From the NCBI GenBank assembly GCA_964502775.1, contig CAZCYE010000013.1, forward strand, positions 1 to 27,048: 27,048 nucleotides of DNA, given 5' to 3'. The notes below the pieces were generated by a model that was given only the letters and a program-made list of their open reading frames with translations, made no database searches and was not told where the DNA came from. Numbering within the stretch: the stretch's first letter is position 1; every line of letters starts with the position of its first letter. The stretch is from CAZCYE01 sp964502775 (GTDB lineage Bacteria > Actinomycetota > Acidimicrobiia > IMCC26256 > PALSA-555). Below are positions 1 to 7,489 of the stretch, piece after piece. A program made the position numbers and the translations under genes.

Positions 1-179
1 GACGGCCGGCCGCGCAGGCGGTGCAGCAGCCCCGGGGCCCCGTCGGCCGCGTAGCGGCGCTTCACTCGTTGGAACTGACGCACGCTCAGGTGCACGGCCA
101 GGGCCCCTTGGGCATTGCTGATCCTCCCGGCGAGCGCGGCCTTGAGCAGACCGGCGCGCGGCACTTCCTTTCGGCTCAT
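1..179 (-). CDS. ISNCY-like transposase, N-terminal fragment cut by the window edge
   Basis: The reverse strand from the ATG at 177-179 reads MSRKEVPRAGLLKAALAG and continues open to base 1, about 59 residues. The segment has the look of the helix-turn-helix DNA-binding head of ISNCY-type transposases: a basic start, then a stretch ending in LSVRQFQRVKRRY, then a Gly/Pro turn and an RGRP tail. The catalytic DDE part would lie to the left of the window, so intactness cannot be judged. It is divergent from the injection-system genes on the other strand. The family call rests on recognising the N-terminal pattern only; an IS481-like or other winged-helix transposase is the alternative. Confidence 0.72.
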   Translation of the reverse strand, partial: MSRKEVPRAGLLKAALAGRISNAQGALAVHLSVRQFQRVKRRYAADGAPGLLHRLRGRP

Positions 180-481
180 CGTGAGTGTCTCCCATGTCTT
201 CATGGGGTGACATTCTTACTGAACAGTTACGGGATGACATTCTTATGGACCAACAGCAACCGCTCACGCGGCCCTTGACGACGCCCCTGTCCCGGGAGCA
301 GTATCCCCCGCAGGAGCCGGATCAGAGCCGGGCGGTCTCGGCTCCAGGGAGGGCTCCGGGACCGGCGGTTCGACGACGCTGGGGTCTTTCAGGGGGGGCC
401 TGGATGCTCGCTGCATGGGGCCGCGTGATGCGAACCGGCGTTAATGTTGCCTCTGGGCACTTTCGTGGGGGGAAACGGGGC
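180..481. other. Intergenic region between insertion sequence and CIS operon
   Basis: About 300 bases lie between two divergent genes. The left part (180-251) holds the insertion sequence repeats. The remainder has no credible gene: the reading frame from 185 is open through it but its translation is Pro/Arg-rich filler until the receiver fold begins near 482. A TTGACG hexamer at 275-280 is the only -35-like sequence noticed and has no good -10 partner. The promoter of the operon most likely lies here, because every gene to the right is packed, but I cannot place it. Confidence 0.5.
207..251. repeat. Two direct copies of TGACATTCTTA near the insertion sequence end
   Basis: TGACATTCTTA occurs at 208-218 and again at 235-245, a 27-base step, with the extended forms GTGACATTCTTACTGAAC and ATGACATTCTTATGGACC. 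The pair sits just outside the transposase start and is more AT-rich than the rest of the window. The natural reading is transposase-binding subterminal repeats, with the element boundary close to base 250. The opposite end of the element is not in the window, so the terminal inverted repeat cannot be confirmed. Confidence 0.55.
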
Positions 482-880
482 GTGGCGCCGATTCGCGTGC
501 TGCTTGGACAGATGCCGGCAATGCATCGCGACATCCTGGAGGAGACCCTCGCCTCCCAGAGCGACATGATGGTCGGGGGGCGCTGCGACTCGCTGGAGGC
601 GCTCCACGACGTCATCGACGCGCGGGCGCCTAACGTCACGGTGCTCGGTGTCGACCGCGCCGAGTGGAGCGCGGATTTCCTCGCCCTCCTCCGCAGTCAC
701 CCGAAGCTCCGCCTCCTCACGCTCGCTCACCACGCCCGCTCGGCGTCGCTCTACGAGCTGCAGATGCACCGTACTTCCATAGCAGAGCTCCCCCCGGGCG
801 CGATCCTCGCCGCTGTGCGCGAGGACTGCGCCGATGGCGACAGCGTTGCCGTCGTCCCATCCGCCAGGAGCGAGTCGTAG
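482..880 (+). CDS. Degenerate receiver-like (pseudo-response-regulator) protein
   Basis: A 132-residue protein. GTG at 482 is chosen because a GGGGGGAAA purine run lies just upstream and because the receiver-like fold starts right there (API-RVLLGQMPAMHRD). The pattern follows the first half of NarL/FixJ receivers: a strand IRVLL, a helix DILEETLASQ, a strand MMVGG, a helix EALHDVI, a strand NVTVLGV, a helix AEWSADFLALLRSHP and a strand LRLLTLAHH. The acidic pair normally after the first strand is replaced by GQ, and the phospho-acceptor position after VTVLG is not clearly aspartate. There is no output domain. It is two bases from the next gene and probably co-transcribed. Phosphorylation-independent signalling or a structural role are both possible. 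The fold call is inference from pattern. Confidence 0.6.
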   Translation: MAPIRVLLGQMPAMHRDILEETLASQSDMMVGGRCDSLEALHDVIDARAPNVTVLGVDRAEWSADFLALLRSHPKLRLLTLAHHARSASLYELQMHRTSIAELPPGAILAAVREDCADGDSVAVVPSARSES

Positions 881-882
881 CC

Positions 883-3800
883 ATGCCGTCGCTGCGGGCG
901 GAGCTCAGCGTGAAGCTCGACGTCTCGTCGCTGGCGCAGGCGTTCCTCGCCAGCACCGGCGGACCGGCGGCGGCGCTGCAGGGGATCGCCGACCCAAGCT
1001 CGCCGTCGCAGCTCGCTTCGATTGATGGCGCGCTCGATGGCGTGAACGTTGGGTCGCTCGACGGAACCATTCGCCTTCTCGTCGAGCGCGCGACCGCGCT
1101 GGTGGGGACGCTCCCCGTCGCTGGCGACGTCGTGAAGCCGGTGACCGACGCGCTGGAGGCGCTGGAGGCGCTCGTCGCCAATCCCGCCATCGGCGACCTC
1201 GAGGAGCGGGTCAAGTCGCTCGTCACGGACTTGGGCGGCGTCCTCGACGGCCCGCGCGAGCAGGGGGCCCTCGGCGCGTTGCACGCGGTGGCCCTCGCGT
1301 TAGGCTCGGCAAGCGAAGGACAGCTCGCGCTGGAGCTGGTGAGGACGGCGAGTGGCCTCACGCTCCCCCAGGTCCCCATCACCGACGCCATCATCGCCCT
1401 CGATGGCGCCGCACGCGTGATGGGGGGGCTCATGGTCCTCGACTCGGTCACCGGTGACATCGAGCGCCTCGTGCGCATCATGGCGCGGCGCCTCGACGGG
1501 GGAGCGCTCGATCGTGAGCTGGCCGCGCTGGAGGGGGCGCTCAACATCGACGGCGTGGAGCTGGCCGACGCTATCGCGGGCGTCGACGCCGCTGACATCA
1601 CGCGCGTGGAGCGCCTGGCCAGTTCCGTCGCCTCGGTGGCGGCGACGCTCGACCGCGTGCGCGAGGAGTTCAGCGCCGCGATGGGGCTCGGCGAGGCGAC
1701 GCTCGTCTACCTCGATATCGACAAACTCGCCGCAGAGCTGGACGGCGGGCGTACTCTCATCCGCACGGGTGATCTCACCCCGCTCAATCGTCTCGCTGGC
1801 CAGGCCGCCGGTGCGTTGCAGCCGGTGCTGCGGCAGGACCTCCTCGCGGGTCCCACGCAGCAGCTCGACGCCCTCCTCGGCGCGCTGGAAGCGCGCCTCG
1901 CCACCATTACCAGCGGCATTTCGTCGCTAGACGTGGAGGCGCTCATGCGCCCGTTGGGTGACGGCGTCCGACTTCTCACCACGCCCATCGACACCCTTGG
2001 CCGGCTGCTCGATGAGGTGCGCGTCGCCTATCAGGGGGCGCTCGGCACCGTGCGCGACGGCGTTGCCGCCCTCCCCCTGCGCGCCGTCGCCGACGCCATC
2101 CGGGCCCTCCTCGCTCCCATCGCGCAAGTCATCGAGACGGTGGGCCAGGTGGTGCAGGACGTCCTCGGCGCGCTGCAGGCTGCGGCGACCACGACCACCG
2201 ATGCGTTAGGCGACGTGGAAGATCTGGTGGACGGGCTCAAGCGGGACGTCGACGCCCTGTTCGGCGCGGTGCGCGACTTTCTCGGCACGATCAACCTGGA
2301 TCAGGCGCTGGGCACCGTCGCCGAGAACATCCGCACCCTCGCCACGCTCCTCGAGCAGGCGCGAATGGAGCCGTACTTCGAGACGGCAGCGGGTGCCATC
2401 GACGCCGCGGCCGACGTCATCGACGCCGTCCCCTTCGACCTCCTTCCCGAGTCGATGAAGGCCGACGTCGATGCCGCCGTGGCTCCCATCAAGAACGCCG
2501 ACACCGGTGTGATGGAGCAGGAGATCCTGCAGCTCCTGCAGATCGACGACGAGGGGCGCTTCACCATCCTGCAGGAGCTCGACGCCGCTATCGCCACGCT
2601 GTCGCAGTCGTTCCAGGCGTTGTTGGCCGAGGTGCGCAACCACGAACCGCGTGCAGCGCTCAAGGACGTCGACGCGACGCTCAAGTCGCTCGCGCAAAAG
2701 GCGCAGCAGCTCTCCCCCGCGCTCACGCTGCAGCCTATCCAGGACGCGATCACCAGCGTGCAGGGCGCCCTTGCCGCGCTGGATCTCGAGGCACCGCTCG
2801 CCCCGGTGCAGCAGGCGTTCGATTGGGTGACGGCGGCAATTGACGGCTTCAAGCCGTCGACGCTGCTGGGCGACGTCGAGGATCGCATCACCGCCGTGCG
2901 CGAGCAGGTGACGACGCTCCTGCGCCTCGACGACGCCGAGGCGATGCTCGACGATGCGCACGCGCGCGCCACGGCGCTGCTCGACCGTTACGACGCCGAG
3001 CTGCTGCAGCGGCGACTGGGGGCGGCAATCGGGGAATTCGTCGCCCTTGCCGACGCCTCGCCCAAGCTCCGCCTGACGAGTGGTTTCGGGGCGATCGTCT
3101 CGGGGCTGCTGAACGGAATGGCGCTCCGCACGTATCCCCACAGCTTCGAGGCGGTGCTGGACTGGATGGAGGGCGAGAGCGCCTCCGCGCGGCTCAACGC
3201 GCGCGTGGCGGGGGCGGGGGCGACCATGACTGCGGTGCGCGACATGGTGTCGGGGCTGAGCTTCCAGGCGCGCGTGGGGACGCTCGCGGCGCGCGTGGAT
3301 CGCGTGCGCAGTGCGATCGGTCCGCTGTCGATGCAGCTGGCCCCCGAAGTGCCCGCGCGCGGTGTGCTGGCTACGTCGGCGCCGCGACTGGATGCCGCGG
3401 CGACCTTCGGCTTCCTCGAAGCCAATCGCGCGCGCTTCGCGACGTCGCTCGGCGTGGCGGCGGGGCGCATCCAGGCCATCTCGCAGGCCGGCTTCTCCGA
3501 CGCCGACACGCGCGTGGCCAACCTCATCGCGGCGTTGGCCCCGCTCGACCCCGCGCGTTCCTGGGTCCGCCAGCTGCTCGAGCGCATCGGGCTCAGCGGG
3601 TTCGAGCTCGGTATCGCCGGCGTGCTGCGTGCGCTCTTCACCGCCGTCCCGCCTGCGCGTCTCATCGCGCTCGTTAGGCCGATCTTTGACGCACTCAAGG
3701 GGCGCGTCGAAGCACTCGTGCATGGAGTGATCGATCCCCTCAGGTCCGGCATCGCCAGCGTGCGGAGCGCGCTCGCCGCCATCGACCTCGCCCCGTTGCT

Positions 3801-4227
3801 CCAGTCGCTCGATGAGATCCACGCCGAGGTGCTGGGGCAGGTGCAGGCGCTGTCGCCGGATGCGCTTCTCGGTGGCGCCCTTGGCGAGGTGAACGCGCTC
3901 AAGGCCACGCTGGCCGGCGCCGACCCGCTCGCGCCGGTCATCACGATCCTGACTGCGGTGCGCGACACCATCGCGCGGGTCCTGGCCAAGCTCTCGCTCG
4001 AGAAGCTCCTCGAGATCCCGCTTGCGGTGTACGACGAGGTGCTGGCGGCGCTCGCTCGGCTCGACGTGGCCGCGCTCATTGCCCCGCTGCGCGCGCAACT
4101 GGATGAGATTGCCCGCCAGGTGCACGATGGGCTCGACCGTACGGTGGGGTCGTTCGAGCGGTTGCAGGAAGCGCTCCCGAGCGGCGGCGGCGGGAGTTCG
4201 GTGAGCGTCAGCGTGTCGGTGGTGTAG
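883..4227 (+). CDS. Very long alpha-helical cysteine-free protein, candidate CIS tape measure
   Basis: A 1114-residue protein starting at ATG 883, 12 bases after an AGGAG. The composition is dominated by Ala, Leu, Val, Asp, Arg and Glu in amphipathic helical periodicity (for example LDALLGALEARLATI and VQDVLGALQAA). I see no cysteine and only three tryptophans. There is no signal peptide and no clear membrane span. The C-terminus changes abruptly to a glycine hinge (SGGGGSS) and a short alternating SVSVSVSVV strand. In contractile tails a long helical protein sets tube length, which fits this gene if it is the tape measure, but its place far upstream of the sheath is unusual. A structural scaffold or secreted cargo is the alternative. 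Four bases separate it from the next start. Confidence 0.5.
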   Translation: MPSLRAELSVKLDVSSLAQAFLASTGGPAAALQGIADPSSPSQLASIDGALDGVNVGSLDGTIRLLVERATALVGTLPVAGDVVKPVTDALEALEALVANPAIGDLEERVKSLVTDLGGVLDGPREQGALGALHAVALALGSASEGQLALELVRTASGLTLPQVPITDAIIALDGAARVMGGLMVLDSVTGDIERLVRIMARRLDGGALDRELAALEGALNIDGVELADAIAGVDAADITRVERLASSVASVAATLDRVREEFSAAMGLGEATLVYLDIDKLAAELDGGRTLIRTGDLTPLNRLAGQAAGALQPVLRQDLLAGPTQQLDALLGALEARLATITSGISSLDVEALMRPLGDGVRLLTTPIDTLGRLLDEVRVAYQGALGTVRDGVAALPLRAVADAIRALLAPIAQVIETVGQVVQDVLGALQAAATTTTDALGDVEDLVDGLKRDVDALFGAVRDFLGTINLDQALGTVAENIRTLATLLEQARMEPYFETAAGAIDAAADVIDAVPFDLLPESMKADVDAAVAPIKNADTGVMEQEILQLLQIDDEGRFTILQELDAAIATLSQSFQALLAEVRNHEPRAALKDVDATLKSLAQKAQQLSPALTLQPIQDAITSVQGALAALDLEAPLAPVQQAFDWVTAAIDGFKPSTLLGDVEDRITAVREQVTTLLRLDDAEAMLDDAHARATALLDRYDAELLQRRLGAAIGEFVALADASPKLRLTSGFGAIVSGLLNGMALRTYPHSFEAVLDWMEGESASARLNARVAGAGATMTAVRDMVSGLSFQARVGTLAARVDRVRSAIGPLSMQLAPEVPARGVLATSAPRLDAAATFGFLEANRARFATSLGVAAGRIQAISQAGFSDADTRVANLIAALAPLDPARSWVRQLLERIGLSGFELGIAGVLRALFTAVPPARLIALVRPIFDALKGRVEALVHGVIDPLRSGIASVRSALAAIDLAPLLQSLDEIHAEVLGQVQALSPDALLGGALGEVNALKATLAGADPLAPVITILTAVRDTIARVLAKLSLEKLLEIPLAVYDEVLAALARLDVAALIAPLRAQLDEIARQVHDGLDRTVGSFERLQEALPSGGGGSSVSVSVSVV

Positions 4228-4230
4228 CCC

Positions 4231-7200
4231 ATGCCCGGCCCGATCACCTACGCCGCCATCACGCTGCTGGCCCGGGACCGTCTCGGGCAGATCCGTCGTG
4301 CGCTCGCGGCCAAGAAGGCCACCGGGACAGCGAAGGAGCTGGAGCTCCACGTCTTGCACCTGGCGACCGAAGCCGAGCGGATGATGAGCGCCTCGCAGCC
4401 GGTGATCGACCCGCCGGTGCGCCTCTACGGGCCGCCGCTCACCGACCAGGTGTCGCGCTTCACGCTGTTAGGCGCGGTGGGGCCTGACCTCCCGCGTTAC
4501 GCGGCCTACTTCGCACCGGGGAAGGACTGGCTATTCCATACACTGCACAAGGGGAGGCCTGACGAGCATCGCGAGAAGGTGCTCGCCAACTCCACCAACC
4601 TCGTCTTCGACTTCTGGCAGCGCGTCGGTCCGCTGGTCGACGCCGAGTTTTCCTCGGATGACAAGCGGCACGAAGCCAAAGTACAAATGCAGGCGTACGT
4701 GCTCGGGCATCTCTGCCACGTGGCCGCCGACGTCCTCTCGCATCCGTGGTTCGAGAGCATCGAAGGGCGTGTGGCCGACCCGACCGCGGTGCCGCCAGTG
4801 CGGCGCATGCAGCGCGACGAGGTGGCGGGGGCCATCGACGTGCGGATCGCCGACGACTTCTTCAAGCGCGGCACCGACACGCGCACGAAGAAGTGGGCCG
4901 ACTGGTTTCCGACGCCGGGCGAGGTTCCCAACGCCTTCTCCAAGGCAATGGCTCAGAGTATCACCGCGATGTACGGCGCGCGCGCCGCGGGGCTCCCCGC
5001 CTTCGACGAGGCCTTCGGCAAGATCGACCCGCCGCCGCCGCCGCTCAGTGAGGGGCTGATCAAGGAATCGGTTGGCGCGTTCCGCGACATCATCGCCATC
5101 GAGCGCACCTGGACCATCGCCGACTGGTTAGGCGCCACGGCGGCGATGGTCCTCCCCATGGGCTTCGCCTACTTTGGCGCCCTCGTATTGCCTCGGGCGA
5201 AGGACATGTCGCGGACCTTCACCGAAGCCGACGGGCCGGACGCCGAGGAGGAGCGGACGTACGAGAGCGTGGTCTACCCCTACGCGGCCACCGCCCTTGG
5301 GCCGCTCGTCTCGATGATCATCGTCTCGGCGAGCGGTCGCGGACTGCGCGCCGAGGGGGTCACGGGTTGGGTGCAGGCGGGGATGTCGCTGACGGCGTCG
5401 GTCGGCTTTTTCGCCTCGTTAGGTGGGGCGGGTGGGGCGCGGTGGACGCTCTGGTTCGCCCTCCCGATGGCCATGACCGTCTTCCAAATCATCTTCGCCC
5501 TCGTCCGCGGCGGGCGTGAGAATGCGCGCAAGCTCCTCTGGCTCGGCCCGCTCGTTCAGTTGCTGATGGGGACGCTCTTCCTGCTGCTCTACCGCGGCTG
5601 GTTGCATGTCGGTGTGGAGGAGTTGCAGAAGGATGCCGACAAGCGCGACGACCTTCCGGCCTTCGGCGACTTCGCCGGGTGGATGTCGATCGTCCTCGTG
5701 CTCTGGTTCGTGCACGCCATTCTTTGGCGATGGGTGTTCAGCAATCACGTCGCCGACGACCAGGACCTGTTCGCGAGCGGTGAGCCGCGGCAGTTTTTGC
5801 GGCTGTATGACGACGTTGGGCTGGTGCACGACATGCAGGCGCCGTTTGACTCGGATCGGCTGGGTGACCTCGCGTATCCGCCAGCTCGGCGCCCACTCCT
5901 AAAGCTGCGCTGGGAGCCGGAGGGAGTGAACACGCTCACGCTGCGCGTCGATCACGACCGGCTCGTTTTCCACTGGACGATTCCGGCGGCGACGCCGGAT
6001 CGCATTGTCTTTGCGCCAGTCGCGCCGGTCACGGTGGAGCAGTACGCCTCGCTCGTCGCGCGCGTGATCACGGGCGACGCCACCCTTGGCAAACTGCACG
6101 TCACGCCTGTCCGCGATGACGAGAAAGGGCTGGAGCTGGCCAGCGGCTTCGTTTTCTCGGACCACGGCGACGACATCGTCGGGAAGGCCGAGGAGAACGG
6201 AAAGGCGCCAGTGACCGTCGCCCAGCACGACGCCGAGGCCGGGGTCCCCAAGTTGATCGGCACGGACGACGCAGGCGCCTTCACGCTGTATCACGCGCCG
6301 CGCCCGCGGCTGGCGGCGCAGATGGGGCGGAGTGGCGTGGCGGAGGAGCCCCGGCGCACGGACCAGGCCTCGTCCGGCGGGAGCCTGCTCACCTTGGTAG
6401 GCGGCGCAACGCCGCGCCAGTATCACGGGAGCAACGACGGCGCCGGCAAGTCTCCGCTCCTTCGCAAGCTCCTGCGACCCGGCGACGTACTGGAGATCGC
6501 CTCGGGCGGACCGACGGGGGAGCAGCGGATCGTCGAGCGGGTGCTGAGCGAGACCGACGTCGTGGTATCGTCGCTATTCACGAGCGCGATCCCGGCCGGC
6601 GGCATCGCCTACAAGCGCGCGGCGAGCGATCACGGGATTCGGCTGCGGGGGAACAGCACGGTAAGTGTGCCCACGCCGGCCTTGGGCATCGGGCCTAACG
6701 ACGTGCAGACCGTCATCCCGGGCAGGCCATTCGGGACGCAGTTCATGGCGGGCGACGTCGTGGAGTTCAGCACGGTTCCTCCGCAGCGCCGCACGGTGAG
6801 CGCGGTGAAGGACGGGACTCCCGTGGGTGCCCCTCCCGTGAACCAGAATCTGCTGGCGCTCGATGCCCCCTTGGGACCGGCACCCGCGGGAGCGGTCTTC
6901 ATTGACCGCCTCGAGGCATCCGCCGCCGACGGATTCCCCTACATCGCCGACGCGGATGACCCGTTCGGCGAGGAGACGAGTGTGATGAGTACGGCCGCCG
7001 ACCTGGCCGCGCTGCTCTGCCTCGGCGCGGCGACGCGCCTGACGACGGCGGACGCTCCGGTCACGCCTACGGGCGCCACGAAGCCAGTGCACCGGGTCTC
7101 GCAGGTGTTCCGCAACTGGAACCTCGATCGCCGTCGCCTGAATGAATGGAAGACGATAGTGAGCGGTGGCGCCGCGAGCGAGCGGCGCGGGGATTTTCGC

Positions 7201-7464
7201 ACGGCTGAGGAGGCCGCCCCAATCGACCGCGACGATGCGGGCGAGGTGTTCACCGATGCCTTCGTGCAGTGGCGACGGGAGGCGGATGTGACGGTACGCA
7301 ACCTGGGATGGCTCGGCGTGTTCCGCTCGTGGATGGACATGGCGTCGCGCCCCGGGACCGACGGCGTGGCGGCGGACGTTTTTCGCGCGGGAAATCCGAG
7401 CAATCGCGACCTCTCCCGCGCCATGGCCTACCTGCTTGATGTAGCACCGGACGTGGTTCCCTGA
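4231..7464 (+). CDS. Zinc-dependent phospholipase C-like multi-pass membrane protein
   Basis: A 1077-residue protein beginning MPGPITYAAI three bases after the previous stop. Residues 1-180 match the zinc-dependent phospholipase C/S1-P1-like pattern: an N-terminal PGPIT, LGAVGPDLP with Asp86, WLFHTLH with His103 and His106, and HLCHVAADVLSHPW with His160, His163, Asp167 and His171, all plausible metal ligands. Hydrophobic spans follow near 297-316, 351-368, 378-430 (probably two), 434-456 and 481-503. The C-terminal half is soluble and beta-rich and contains two similar modules near 751-790 and 839-885 (GDVLEI and GDVVEF followed by RIVERV and RTVSAV). It lacks a cleavable signal peptide. In an operon with sheath and tube genes it could be a lipid-attacking effector, a membrane anchor or docking protein for the particle, or both. 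Catalysis is not shown. Confidence 0.68.
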   Translation: MPGPITYAAITLLARDRLGQIRRALAAKKATGTAKELELHVLHLATEAERMMSASQPVIDPPVRLYGPPLTDQVSRFTLLGAVGPDLPRYAAYFAPGKDWLFHTLHKGRPDEHREKVLANSTNLVFDFWQRVGPLVDAEFSSDDKRHEAKVQMQAYVLGHLCHVAADVLSHPWFESIEGRVADPTAVPPVRRMQRDEVAGAIDVRIADDFFKRGTDTRTKKWADWFPTPGEVPNAFSKAMAQSITAMYGARAAGLPAFDEAFGKIDPPPPPLSEGLIKESVGAFRDIIAIERTWTIADWLGATAAMVLPMGFAYFGALVLPRAKDMSRTFTEADGPDAEEERTYESVVYPYAATALGPLVSMIIVSASGRGLRAEGVTGWVQAGMSLTASVGFFASLGGAGGARWTLWFALPMAMTVFQIIFALVRGGRENARKLLWLGPLVQLLMGTLFLLLYRGWLHVGVEELQKDADKRDDLPAFGDFAGWMSIVLVLWFVHAILWRWVFSNHVADDQDLFASGEPRQFLRLYDDVGLVHDMQAPFDSDRLGDLAYPPARRPLLKLRWEPEGVNTLTLRVDHDRLVFHWTIPAATPDRIVFAPVAPVTVEQYASLVARVITGDATLGKLHVTPVRDDEKGLELASGFVFSDHGDDIVGKAEENGKAPVTVAQHDAEAGVPKLIGTDDAGAFTLYHAPRPRLAAQMGRSGVAEEPRRTDQASSGGSLLTLVGGATPRQYHGSNDGAGKSPLLRKLLRPGDVLEIASGGPTGEQRIVERVLSETDVVVSSLFTSAIPAGGIAYKRAASDHGIRLRGNSTVSVPTPALGIGPNDVQTVIPGRPFGTQFMAGDVVEFSTVPPQRRTVSAVKDGTPVGAPPVNQNLLALDAPLGPAPAGAVFIDRLEASAADGFPYIADADDPFGEETSVMSTAADLAALLCLGAATRLTTADAPVTPTGATKPVHRVSQVFRNWNLDRRRLNEWKTIVSGGAASERRGDFRTAEEAAPIDRDDAGEVFTDAFVQWRREADVTVRNLGWLGVFRSWMDMASRPGTDGVAADVFRAGNPSNRDLSRAMAYLLDVAPDVVP

Positions 7465-7489
7465 CGCACGATGTCGAGAGTGACCCAAG

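Noticed and set aside
275..305. TTGACG at 275-280 as the operon's -35 box
   Set aside because: No acceptable -10 hexamer stands 16-18 bases downstream; too weak to list as a promoter.
185..481. Upstream extension of the receiver-like gene to ATG 185
   Set aside because: It would run through the insertion sequence repeats and a Pro/Arg-rich stretch with no fold; the receiver pattern and a purine-rich site begin at the 482 start.
664..882. Upstream extension of the helical protein gene
   Set aside because: It overlaps the receiver gene in another phase and gives Arg/Pro filler; ATG 883 follows the upstream stop and an AGGAG.
2206..4359. 717-codon open frame on the - strand
   Set aside because: It lies wholly antisense to the helical protein and the start of the phospholipase-like gene; its Arg/His/Gln-rich translation has no fold pattern and is a high-GC shadow.
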